A DNA stretch of 64,000 bases from NCBI GenBank assembly GCA_021234155.1, contig JAJEKV010000002.1:22334942-22398941 (forward strand), read 5' to 3'. The notes beneath the pieces are model-generated. The model was given only the letters and a program-made list of their open reading frames with translations, made no database searches and had not been told where the DNA came from. Source of the DNA: Isoetes taiwanensis. Its lineage: Eukaryota > Streptophyta > Lycopodiopsida > Isoetales > Isoetaceae. Each line of letters opens with the position of its first letter. Position 1 is the first letter of the stretch. Positions 1 to 10,769 of this stretch are shown here, one piece after another. Both the position numbers and the translations under genes were made by a program.

Positions 1-2060
1 ATCATTCCTTTGAACAGTTGCATTATTGCTGTTTCCAAGTCCTTGGTGAACAAATTGCCCACGGAACTATTATCTAACAAAATTCTACCTATGTGATTTT
101 GATTATACCAATTGAATTTGAAACAATTGTAGTTATTGGCTGAAAAGGAACCAATCTGATTTTGATAATTATGCATATATCTTTGGCAAACATTCCGGAT
201 GCAGGCTGAGAAACCGTCACAATGTTAGGTATGATGGCCTTTATCTATCAATTTTCGTGGTGAGAGGTGGTAGTGGTTTGTTTTAAATTGACCCGTGTTT
301 GCGTCCCCCTCCATGCCACTCATTCAGGGTAAAACCGAATCATCACGTGGTGGGTGCTTTCCATAAACTGATATGATCTGAATCCGATGCGTGTTACCTT
401 ATTACGTAGTGGTAGTCATCGCTGGCAGAGAACATGTCATAAGGCTTATGATGAAAAACGCTGCAGCTATTACTGAACATGCGATTGTATCAACGTGATT
501 CGAGTCTTTTCATGTTTACGGTTTACCTTCCATTTCATTTATTACGGTGCCTCACACTTTATGATGAGCTCTACTCTCGTTAGTTCTGAGTTATCTATGT
601 TTGTTGTATCCCAAAAAAGTTTGTTCCTATGGCTGATCGGTATACCGCCAGTTAATTATTGTGGCAACATTACTGTTTCTGTCGCAGGCCCTCGAGGGTG
701 TTCGGGAGTTCTGCTCGTGCCAGGATTAGCCAGAACCGCCAACTACCGGCGCTGGCGCGACGGTGATCTTGATGTCAAAGGTCACTTTCGGAATGCGGTC
801 GCCAGATCAGCAGAATGAGCTTCTTCTTGTAGCACATGACGCTGGCATGTTATAGAACTCTCTGGATGATAGTTTATATGCTGTTCCTGCACTTCGTACC
901 TTGATAATTACTCTACTAACGGCGGCATTCACGCTTTGGCATTCAATTTTCAAAGGCTTTTGAAATGAGCATCATCTTTGGTATCCATGGTTGCAATTAC
1001 AACCGCCAATAAATTGGTGTTTATTCATCGTGTTGCTTCCAGGTAAGCTAGTGTCAATCCTTTCACATTTCGCCATTAAGTACCACCTGGAATTCTGGAG
1101 TTGGTATTCCACGATATTTGTGATGCTTTTCACTCTCTTTGGGGTTCATGTATTTCCGTCCATTCGTGATTACACCAAGGGTATGCCTTTGCCCTATCTA
1201 TTGAAAGAAATCTGAAACCATTTGATTTTAAAGCTTTCATGACTTATTTGAAACTCAAATTATTTCCTATAAAAGATTTCATCTTGACAGTAATTGTTGA
1301 ATATAAATCCAAGCTTTTGGGGCTCTTGTGCCTGGTGTAAACCTTCATCATGGGTTCTGTTACTGACACGCCACAGCTCTGAGAGAATGGTAGTGTTTCT
1401 GTTGGGAAGAAACCCTTATTTTGGTCCGGTAGGATCATGTTGATTCATGCAAATGGGGGTGAAGTTTTTGGGCACTGAAGCTGTTCTCTCCTGGCACAAT
1501 TTACATTCAAGAATCATCATGCACAGTGAAAACCTATTACTCCTGTTGGGAGCTTGAACAGGTATAAAACCACCAGTTTCCATTTTAGGAGTCTTGGATG
1601 CATTGTATATTCTTGCCTCCAAGGAAGGAGTGTAAGAAGCTTGGTCTAGAAGTGCGAGATTTTGATGGCTATTCTCTGATTCAGGAAACTTCAGGGTTTT
1701 TGATCACAGACTCATGGAGTGTCAATTAAGTCATAATTATTTTTGATGTGAATGCACCCAATGGGTGGTGATAAGACTGGAGTGATCAATGGGCGATTCT
1801 AGGGTTTTTGGGATAATTTTCGGTTTACATATTTTCAATGGCAAATAGCATGGCTTTCGTCTTTGGTATTGTTCTGAAAATGTTCTGTCACTGATCCTCT
1901 GTTGTTAATCAATATTGTGTGGTTTCTTGTTCGTGTTTTTTGATAATTTGTTTGATAGAAGTCATTCAGAGAGAATGTAGACATAATCCAGAGAATGAGT
2001 CCTAGGCACTGCTTCATGCCAGGTTCTCAAGATTCCTTGATTCACCATCAAGTTGTTGTT
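1..2060. other. No recognisable gene
   Basis: I see no conserved protein block, RNA gene or clear repeat boundary here. The open frames are short, overlap on both strands and match no family I know. The right part may hold upstream, fully decayed sequence of the copia remnant that follows, but I cannot show it. Confidence 0.5.
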
Positions 2061-3820
2061 TCTCATGATCCTGTGCCATGCAGACCAGCACTTGTCTTCC
2101 CAAATCCATGAGATATTGGAAAATGCAATCGGGATGAATATGATTCTTTGATCTAAAAGTGCCGGACCATAACTGAGATTGTTTTTGAGAGAGAAAAGCA
2201 ATCAAAGTGTAAAGTGGTCTTCGGGCAAAAAATGTTGGTGATGGAACTTTTGATAAGTTTTAAAGCTGGCTTGGTAGCCAAAGGATACTTTCTGAAGTGC
2301 AGTGGGTCAGAGGAAACATTTTCTCAAGTTGTCGTTTAAATGCTGTTAGATGCCTTTAGCCTTTCGCGGTACAATTTGATTTGAAGTTCACTCGGATGGA
2401 TGTAAAAGGCACTTTGAATGGAGATATCAAAGAAGATTTATATGAACAACCCAAAGGTTTTGCTCTTCCGGTGAAAGGAGCCAATGGTTTGTAAGTTGAA
2501 TCGCTCTCTTGAGTGGGTTGAAATGCTTCCAGAAAATGGTATGAGAAACGGATGCTTTTCATGTTCCATTAGTTTTCGCCTTCTAATGCAGATCCTAATC
2601 TTTATAGTAGGATTCATGGCAAGTTATTCATTTTCATTGCACTTTATGTTTGACGATAATATTCTTGTTTGTAATGATATGACACTTCCTAACTAATCAC
2701 AAGCACAGCCTAGCCTCAATGTTTGAAATGACTGATCTTGGAAATATCCAAGTTTGTCTTGGTTTCAACATTCAACGTGATCGTTCAAAAAGGATGGATG
2801 CATTTGGAGTCAGGCAGATGCTATACTAGAGGTCAGACAAGTTTGGTCTATCCAATGCAAAAATTAGCATCACCTATGGTTGTTAGTCCAAAAAGGATTT
2901 ACATTTGTCTAAGCCGCATTGTCCTCAAACCTTGGATCAAGAGCAGGATGCCAGTTTTTGAAAGATATTCCTTATGCCAGTTTAGTTTAGACTCATCACT
3001 TTTTTGCACATGCTTCTCGCTGAAGATATTTTCATTTGCCACCAAATCTTTTGGGTCAATTTATGTCCAATCTCGGTAAAGAACATTGATTGCCGCTAAA
3101 CGATATTTTGAGATATTTGAAAGGAAATGTACCAACTATGGACTTTTTTATATTGTAAGCAAGATGGTGAGCAAAGGGATTTATGTCTTTAATGTTATAC
3201 AGATGCTGATTAGGCAAGTTCCGATCATCTAATCGATCTAAAAGTGGGAATTGTTTTACCATTGGATCGTCTTTAGTATCATGGGCTTGCAAGAAACAAA
3301 ATTGTATTGCCACTTCTACTACGAGACCTGAATATGTAAGCCGCTTCATTTTGTTTGTATTGAGCTAGTTTGGTTACGACGACTCATGATTTTGGGTTTC
3401 CACCCAAAGGACAACTTTGTTTTGTGACAATCGGGGTGCTAATTCACTTGCGAAAGATCAAGTTGAATTCAAATCTAAGCACATAGGAGATACACAATCA
3501 TTATGTTGAATGAAGTCAAAAAGGGCACAAATAAGATTGAATATTGTCCTTCACATTTAATGCGTCTTTGATATGTTTAAAGGCACTTAGTGAGAAGCCA
3601 TTATCGAATATAGACTTGCTTTGGGAGTTACACTAGCTCCGCTGTGATTACATACTCTGGGAGGGAGCTCGGGTTTTTCCTTTTGATTCTACAAAAGGTT
3701 TTTTTTTTACTCGAGCTAGAGATCAATTTCAGGGGGATACATGACACATTGTGCATTTGATCTCACCCTCGGACACATGTCGCTATTTTGATTTCATAAA
3801 GAGACCAAGTTTGTAGGGGA
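2060..3820 (+). pseudogene. Ty1/copia pol remnant (RT and RNase H)
   Basis: Decayed reverse transcriptase and RNase H part of a Ty1/copia polyprotein, an LTR retrotransposon. Reading across frames in order, I see the block before RT (KCK..FGQK near 2200), LVAKGY (2270), MDVKG..NGDIKEDLYEQPKGFALP (2397-2475) and the YVDD-like catalytic box, read YVDDNILV with frame changes (about 2645). Then follow FEMTDLG (2725), IPYAS (2970), GQFMSN (3055), YTDAD.A (3200), SWACKKQ (3280) and ELVWLRRL (3362). These keep the order of intact copia elements. Several stops and frameshifts rule out a working protein. No gag, protease or integrase was recognised upstream. Confidence 0.8.
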
Positions 3821-4030
3821 TGTTGGAACGGTCATATTTACATGTTACAATCTTAGTTTTTAGTTTTATATTTATTCAAGGAGCTAAAAGGGTTTTTGCC
3901 TTTAGCCTCATTATATATAAGAGCATGCTCTCTTCATGAATATTCATTAACTTTGGGATTAACTTACTTTCTCTACTTTCTCCGTTGTTTTGTAAGTCTC
4001 TTATTTCCTTGCTTGTCATGTCATTCTCAA
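3821..4030 (+). mobile_element. Truncated copia 3' LTR
   Basis: Immediately after the pol remnant a purine stretch (TGTAGGGGA) is followed by TGTTGGAACGG, the usual plant copia order of polypurine tract and LTR start (TG). A TATA-like ATTATATATAAG lies near 3930. The LTR is cut off where the mannanase-derived fragment begins, so its 3' end and target duplication are not visible. Confidence 0.55.
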
Positions 4031-4515
4031 ATGTATCCATTGACGTAGAATGGAATCCCCTCACAAATAAATGTGGAAACCTTGTTTTCACAAAATCGCC
4101 ATCAACATAGTCGCATAAGAATGAAGAAGAAATGGAGATTGAGATTAAAATCTGGACCCATCTACAATGAGGAGCGATTCATAACGACCGGATTCAAATC
4201 TTGGTTCATGTCTTGGCTTGGATCATTTTTATATAACAGATGAGCATCGAATCAAGATTGTGGCTAAATTTAGTATCGATGTTTGAGACATGATTCTCGC
4301 CCCCCGCTAAATTGCCCGAAGTCCGTCGGTAAAATTGTTATTAATTGCTTCCGTTAGATGGCCTAAATGCGGCTTCGCTTGAAACCCGGGCATGAATGTT
4401 AATATGCCCTCCATGGTACAAACCATAGATTTTCTTGCCCTATAATTGTGCAAAATTTCCTATATGGTAGGTAGTGCAAATATTTTCAACCTGAGAAGAA
4501 ATTAAATTTATACAA
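4031..4515 (-). pseudogene. Mannanase promoter and exon-1 fragment (copy A)
   Basis: A decayed copy of 32590-33100, the promoter, leader and start of the intact mannanase gene. It keeps the block equivalent to the ATG and signal-peptide codons (near 4130-4155), the sequence ATTTTTATAT that matches the TATA region (about 4226), and the upstream stretch up to GAAGAAATTAAATTTATA (4496-4513). Many small deletions destroy the reading frame. It joins the copia LTR directly on the left, with no obvious target duplication. It cannot encode protein. Whether it still has promoter activity is unknown. Confidence 0.75.
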
Positions 4516-4539
4516 GAATATACAAAATCGTCCGACCTT

Positions 4540-4625
4540 TGCTCATGTAGGTTTCGGCATATTTGAAGTATATGTCTTCAGAATATCTTAGAATATGCCA
4601 AAAACTTATTGTTTCCTGTGGCAGT
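4540..4625 (+). repeat. Short dispersed repeat R3
   Basis: The block CCTTTGCTCATGTAGG followed by GCATATTTGAAGTATATG and AGAATATGCC is shared with 21256-21335 and 54870-54960. In those two places it follows a pyrimidine-rich tract. No coding potential. Confidence 0.6.
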
Positions 4626-4697
4626 CCACCGTAGTTGCTGTTCGCCACCGTGCAAAGCTGACTATCGCGGTCTTTGTTCCCTACAGATATGGGCGCA

Positions 4698-5127
4698 ACA
4701 TAACTACCATTAACATTATTAATTAACACAACCATTGGATCTAACACATTAAATTAAAATCCCCTAAACCCCTTTGGTTTGGGTGCATATTCACATCGGT
4801 GACTCAGAACAACGAGAGTCGTTGGATAAAATATTCACCCTTATTCCTTAATCTATACCCGTGCGTAGAAAGTTCCTCGTTTTGTGGGGGTATGCAAGTA
4901 CAAAATTTGCTATACTATATAACAAGATTTACAAAATACTATAAGATTTCAAGCAAAAATATATGGTGTTGATTTTGTACATGCAAAATATAATTAGTAA
5001 GGGCTCTACCTGCCCTCGTCACCCCGTGTGAATATGCACCCAAACCAAAGGGGGTTTAAAAGGGATTTAATTTAAATGTGTTAGATCCAATGGTTGTGTT
5101 AATTAATAATGTTAATGGTAGTTATGT
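4698..5127. mobile_element. Foldback (long inverted repeat) element
   Basis: The left arm, 4698-4795, is the reverse complement of the right arm, 5027-5127, with few mismatches. Both arms contain the block that reads LDPMVVLINN in translation on opposite strands. About 230 bp of AT-rich sequence lies between them. The spacer plus right arm recurs at 59085-59405 without the left arm. The element resembles a foldback or long-TIR MITE. I could not define a target duplication. Confidence 0.65.
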
Positions 5128-5129
5128 GT

Positions 5130-6184
5130 TGGTTGTTATACTAAAAAAATTTTGGGCCCTTGGGGCCCTAAAAAAAAAACAAACATACATTAAAAATATG
5201 ACATACGTAAAAACATGTAAAACATGCAAAACTCGTGATGATGTTCTTTCCATAGATCTATGGCAATGTTCCTTTTCCGCATCATTATATGCCGTTACCA
5301 CAACATACCACTCATATTCATAAAGGCTATCCAATTCATAAGGCTTTCCAAGGTGCCTGAACAAAAAGTAAATTCTCTTGATGAACTAGAAGCACAAATA
5401 CAAAGCCTACTTCTACAAGGAAAATTGCGCGGGATATGCCTCAATTTCCATACATCTATGGTAATATTAGTTTTACCACATTTACATGATTATGTATATC
5501 ATTCTCGCGACGAGACAACTAAAGGCTTTGGCAAAAGGAATTCCACAACATTGTCAACATTGGCGCGTATCACCTCACAACATTGGTCAATGGCATTTTA
5601 TGTGCATGAGAAATAGTAAGTATAGAAGAAGAAACCACCGCGAATTGTTGTAGAATATGGATTAATAAAACAACCACAATCTTGAATCAAGATTTCAATA
5701 AGTCCTTACTCATATAAGATTGCCACCACAATTCAACTTCAACCAAAAAATCGCCAACAAGCTTAAAATGGCAACCAGATTTGTAAATAGCTACAATAGC
5801 TACTGCCTCAAACTTAGACTTACAGAAAGATATAATATTAGATATAATATTACTGCCTCAAACTCAAACTCACAGCCTCAAACTCAAACTCAAACTCACA
5901 GCCACGCTTTGTGATCACAGCTCTTACTGCCAGCAACAGGGAGATTTACTAGTCACTGCCCACTGCCAAAAGCCTTATGGCTACCAAAGCAACAGAGATG
6001 ACAGACAACCATTGCTTTCAATCCATTGTTTTCATATGGCAGGACACACCAACCGCAATCACAAATACTGTCCATGATATTCCTCACAAGTTTTTTACTG
6101 GAAACAAGCAACAAGTCTCAAATCCGTCTGGAACTGTCCACCACGGTGGAAAACACTACCTCCTCCATCCACAGACCAGTAACA
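5130..6184. other. No recognisable gene
   Basis: AT-rich sequence without a conserved protein block. It holds a short (CTCAAA)n-like stretch at about 5860-5905. Nothing else is supported. Confidence 0.5.
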
Positions 6185-6945
6185 AAAACTCAGATGTTCT
6201 TCTTCATACTGTTCTAGCTCATAGGAACAAATTATTCTATCTCTTACCAGGCGATTTTTGGTCTCAAAAGGCCGAGCTCCTCTTGCCTTAACCCTTTCGG
6301 CGTCCATGTGATGAAGCCGTTCAAAGCACGGGCTTGCCACCAGATTAGTGCCATAGATTAGCTCGAATAGGGTTTTCCAGCCACCCAAATGATACAATGC
6401 ATCTAAGGAGCGGAAGACATGTGCCATGGCAGCTCCCGCCATAAGATTGGGTCTTAGGCACAATGAAGATGAGATTTGGGTGGCGGGAATAAGCTTGAAG
6501 ATCCTCGGGTAGCGCCATTGATGCGGAAAATTTTAAGAGCTGATCCCCTGTTCTTTGCGGATTTGCAAGCCAACACCCGATAACTAAAACTCGATGTTCT
6601 TCTTCGTCTTTGCTCTAGCTCATAAGAACAAATTATTACATCTCTTACGAGGCGATTTTTGGTCTCAAAAGGCCGCTCCTCTTGCCTTAACCCTTCAAGG
6701 TCCATGTGATGAAGCCGCTCAAAGCACGGCTTGCCACCAGATTAGTGCCATAGATTAGCTCGAATAGGGTTTTCCAGCCACCCAGATATTACATTGCATC
6801 TAGAAGCGAAGACGTACATGGCAAAGCTCCCGCCATAAGATTGGGTCCCGCACATGAAGATGAGATTTGGGTGGTCAATAAGCTTGAAGATCCAGGCCAG
6901 CAGCTGATCCGAAGATTTTCGTGAGCTGATCCCCTTTAGCTTTTG
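6185..6945 (-). repeat. Tandem duplication of about 400 bp, unknown origin
   Basis: Two diverged copies lie side by side: unit A at about 6185-6570 and unit B at about 6585-6945. On the minus strand both contain the coding-like blocks PFETKNRLVRD and IICSYELEQ, and GGWKTLFELIYGTNLVAS in A. Indels put the blocks in different frames. This suggests a duplicated fragment of an old minus-strand gene. I do not recognise the family. Confidence 0.55.
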
Positions 6946-7019
6946 ATTTGGAAGCCATTTACGTCTCCTAAAATGCTATCCACGAGGATTGCATGTTCAG
7001 CCCCTAAAATAAAGAGGGC

Positions 7020-7205
7020 TTTTTGTTGTGAGCCCTTGGATGTTAAACCATTGAAAAAAAAAAACTAAATCAACGACTAAGAAATGGTGCACTCTAGATG
7101 TACGCATTAGTACATCCATTCGAATACGCCATGAAATCTTAGGAAAACCTTTGTGAAAAGCGTACAAAAACACAAAGAAAACCCCCTGTTATTATGCTAC
7201 ATATT
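7020..7205 (+). repeat. Dispersed repeat shared with 60310-60475
   Basis: The block GGCTTTTTGTTGTGAGCC, a poly-A run, GAAATGGTGCACTCTAGAT, GTACATCCATT and AAAACCCCCTGTTATTATGC occur in the same order at 60280-60475. Non-coding. In the second location its left part is expanded into a tandem array. Confidence 0.7.
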
Positions 7206-7619
7206 TATATTTGAACTGAGCCGGATTTTCTGCCCAGGAAGGTGCCCTTGCTTATTCTTCTACATATTCTCTGAGAAAATTCTACCCGAACTTTGATGTT
7301 GACAGCTTGATCTATGTTAGTGAGTTGTTTGTTTCAGGTAACTAATAAATCATTTGGTTTGTTGAGGATTTAAAGGGTCGGAAAGCTTAAGGAGAAACTA
7401 GGAGAACCTTTAATTATATTATATTACCTTTGGCTCTTCTAATCAAAGCACAACAGTCACCATTTATGCTTCAAATTTTAATTCATGGTTTATGAGCAGG
7501 TTGTGGCTCTGAGCATGATGAAATAGGCTCATAGGTAATGGAGTATTTTGCAGCTTGGAAGCAATGTGATCTTTACAAAGCAATTTTGCCTGACAAGCAT
7601 TGTAATATATTTCTTTCTT
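7206..7619. other. No recognisable gene
   Basis: AT-rich sequence between two repeats, with no conserved protein block and no repeat boundary that I can place. Confidence 0.45.
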
Positions 7620-7702
7620 ACCATGGGGATATGCGTTTGGCAATGATCATGTCAAATTTATGGAAAAAGTGGAAAAATGAGTCATCCAATGGTTACAAAA
7701 CT
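7620..7702 (-). repeat. Repeat R2 copy C, left part
   Basis: Reverse complement of the R2 repeat near 34020-34100 (GGGGATA..TTTGGCAATGATCATGTCAAAT). It is interrupted after 7702 by the transposon at 7703-14083 and resumes at 14084. The last four bases, AACT, are the left target-site duplication. Confidence 0.7.
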
Positions 7703-8026
7703 GGGTGCTTTTTTGCTTAACCTACCCAACTTTTTGAAGTTATAGCACCTTACCAGCACCTAAATTAACGAGCACGGACGGGCTGGGACGGGCTCATGAA
7801 GGGTGGTGGGCTCATGATGATGGCCTCGACTGGGGCCCGGGCTCATGATGGGTTCTCGACGGCTTCAATTCCGGCGGTCATCATCATAGAATTTTCATAG
7901 CAAAGATCATCATAGAATTCCGTGGTCATCATCATTCGAGCTCTTGAACAAACTTATCTCCCAAGCTTTTTGTATTTGTACTGCTTTTCTTCCTTTGCAA
8001 TTCCGCGGCTCTTTTGCAACTATACC

Positions 8027-9680
8027 ATGAGTTCACCCCAGCTTGAGGTATCGTGATTTTTGCTATCTTTTTAGAAAATGTTTGTGCTTCAAAGAAATTT
8101 ATAACATAAAGTACTCAAATGTAAGTGGTTTTACTTGTTTTATTATATTTCAATTGAAGCCGCCAAGAACACAAGATGAATTTGTTTGAGTTTCGGAAAG
8201 TGGAGTCGTCTGGAAGAAAGCCAAGCCAAATCAAGGCAAAAGAAGTATCAAATGCTGAATTTTTATCAGTTTTTGAAGTTCCTTTGAGGTCCGGGAAGAT
8301 CAACATCAAGGAAATCAAGCCTGCATTCGAGCAGAAGTTCAATGAACTCCTTCGAAAGTATACCGAATGGCCCTACCAACAATGAAGTGAGGACTCGCTT
8401 TGCAAGAGCATTTGTATGGCGAACACCCCTAAGGCTTTTGTATGACCCCGAAAATTACAAGGTAAATTGGGCATCTTTAGCACAGACTCCCATTTTTTCA
8501 GAGTTCATAAGAGTAAAGATCATGAAGTAAATTGTTTTGAAGTTAACCTCAATGTGATTATCAATCACATTAGAAGCTTGTCAGAAATGCAAAAGAAAGC
8601 TGAAGAAGAAATTAAAGGAAAAAAGGCAGCTTTGTTGAAGAAGGTAGGTGCAGTGCAAAGTGCTGAAGCTACTTGCACTTTATTGTACAAGCAAATTTCG
8701 AGAGAAGAGAGAATCTATCAAACTTTACAAAGGCATTTGCCTAACAACCAAGCTTTGGTTGCATACTTGAAGAAAGATGAAGCAAGTTTAATGGCTTTAC
8801 TTTCTGAAACTATTGGGAGTGCTAATGTTTCTGATGCAGAAAAGTTGAAGGAAGAAATCAAATCCTTGGAAGTGAATATTGAAGCATATGGCCATAGGAT
8901 GGAGTTTTGGAATGCAAAGTCCAAACACATATCCGCTATGCAGATTTCATAAAGGTAAGAAGGAACTCAAAGTTCACATGGGTGTTTATGATCCGCCTCG
9001 AGATCAATTTATTGAAAAGATGAAGGTTGTGGTTTGAGTTTTAGCTTGGATGACATGCTTTTCTTATCAAGTTATCATGTGATCATAAATTTCATGTTTG
9101 CTTGCTTTGGTTCTCGCCTTGGATACTATGCATTGTACATAAGGCAGGTTGTGGGGTAGAAGTGCCCCAAGCTTGAGCAAGAACTTGGTTACTTTAAAGC
9201 GTATGAAGATGAAGTAACCGAGGAGTATGAAGAAGAGTCTTCGATGAAGATGTGAAGGTGACAAAGGTCACAAAGGTGCAAGGAAAAAGGTAAAGACATG
9301 GGTGAGGATTCTAACTGTTTGTAACCGAAAGTATGACAAACCTATTTCCAAAGATTTTGTTGCTAAGAGGAAAGGCAAGAAGAAGATTCTTAGGAGCAGC
9401 AACAAGAAAGCAAGATCGAAGTCACCAAGTCCTAAGACCCGAAACTAGTCCTCGAACGTGAGATCCCAACAACTCCTGCTACACCCGTTTCTCCACTTGC
9501 TTCTCCTCTGTACACATGCTTCTCCCTGTTACACACGCTTCTCAAGCATAGCCCAACACATGAAGAGCCTACTCCTTCAAAGTCACCATTCACAGATATC
9601 CAATCTGATGAGGAAGACCTCACTCTTGCAGAGAAGTTTATAAGGAAGCTGGATAAGCAGATTGCTAGCTTTGCAGGTTC
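8027..9680 (+). pseudogene. Accessory gene of the two-gene transposon, copy 1
   Basis: Homologous to the genes at 52575-53900 and 61398-63103. A possible first exon, 8027-8047 (MSSPQLE), ends at GAG|GTATCG; the next starts near 8159. Visible in order: a basic region, then PLRSGKINIKEIKPAFEQKF (about 8280-8340), and after a frameshift near 8360 the PTNNEVRTRFARAFVW block. Next come a heptad-like coiled coil (8560-8930) ending KSKHISAMQ, and remnants of a RING-like Cys/His cluster (CDHKFHV-like, shifted frames, near 9070-9100). The tail is acidic and proline-rich and ends KLDKQIASFAG. Its role in transposition is unknown. Frameshifts and stops make this copy a pseudogene. Confidence 0.65.
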
Positions 9681-10769
9681 AAGTTGAAGTTTGGTTTTGA
9701 AACAATCTCAATGTTAACTTCTCTGTCGGGTAAATTTTGAGTATGATCTGCAATTTTGTGAATATATGCAGGTCTCTCTAAGTTATTGAATATGTAAACT
9801 GCATGTTGAATATGTGACAGGTCTGCAATTTTTTGAATGTGACCATGTCTCAGAACCACTTGAATATATGAACTTTGTGCTTCTTTAAAATTTTGTATAT
9901 TTTTTTCTTCATTGGTTCAGTTCTCTTGTTTATGCAAAGTGTTTTGTACCAGAATCCAAATTCTTACAATTCAAACGATATTCGCAATACCACGTAAGAA
10001 TTAAAACAATTCAAATGATATTCACACGAATTCAATTGATATTCTCAATACCACATGCATACCAAACATCAATTATATTTGCCCTTTCCCATAGTTTATG
10101 GCTTTGCACACACAATCTTAAAGATCATCGAGACCATTCCAAGTGATTATACCACTAAAGAAAATTTGAACACTTCTGTTGCAAATCTTAGCTCCTTTGC
10201 GCCTCGGTCATTGACCAATTTTTGACCTGGTCAATGACGATCTTTTGAAATAGCTAAGTGCATCGACTTGAGAGAAAGTTTATATCTACTTAAGTACATC
10301 TCTCAAGCATATAAACCAGCTGGATTCAACACCTAAATACATTAAGACCTGCTAGCATTTGGCATTTGAAGTACCACGGTCTTTTTCTCGAATTGGGAAA
10401 CCCGGTGCAAACGTAAATGAGCTTCATTCTTGCAAGATCAAGGTATAGATTGGTTGCCATGTGCAACCTGGAGGTCCTGCACCAACTCAATTGAGGGATT
10501 ACCGGATCTGCAACCAAATCTTACATTTCAAAATAAACCTCGCAACTAGTTCTTACTATTCAAACTAGATTCTCAATAGCAAAAAAAGAATGAAACTTTT
10601 CTTTATTACTTGAATATGAATGTTACAATTGAATACAGTTTGGTTAGCACTAGCAATGCTTGTATGCTAGTAAAGAATTCATTTGGTTCCATTTCTCATT
10701 GAAGAGCTCGGTGCAGCTCATCCTCATCTACTAAGCTATCTCGCATAAAGACTACTCTTGTGCTCCAAA
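9681..10769. other. Intergenic part of transposon copy 1
   Basis: This lies between the 3' ends of the two convergent genes. It is AT-rich and holds short irregular repeats: TTGAATATGTGA-like motifs at about 9740-9870 and AATTCAA(A/T)TGATATTC at about 9970-10050. No protein block is recognised. Confidence 0.5.

Noticed and set aside
495-818. 107-residue open frame near the left edge
   Set aside because: No recognisable domain, no support from neighbours, and composition changes abruptly inside it.
5078-5323. Open frames at 4508-4747 (-) and 5078-5323 (+) beginning with the same peptide
   Set aside because: The shared start is the inverted repeat of the foldback element read from both arms, not a duplicated gene.
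8718-8930. Minus-strand frame opposite the coiled coil of the accessory gene
   Set aside because: It is a shadow of the plus-strand coding sequence, which is conserved with copies 2 and 3.
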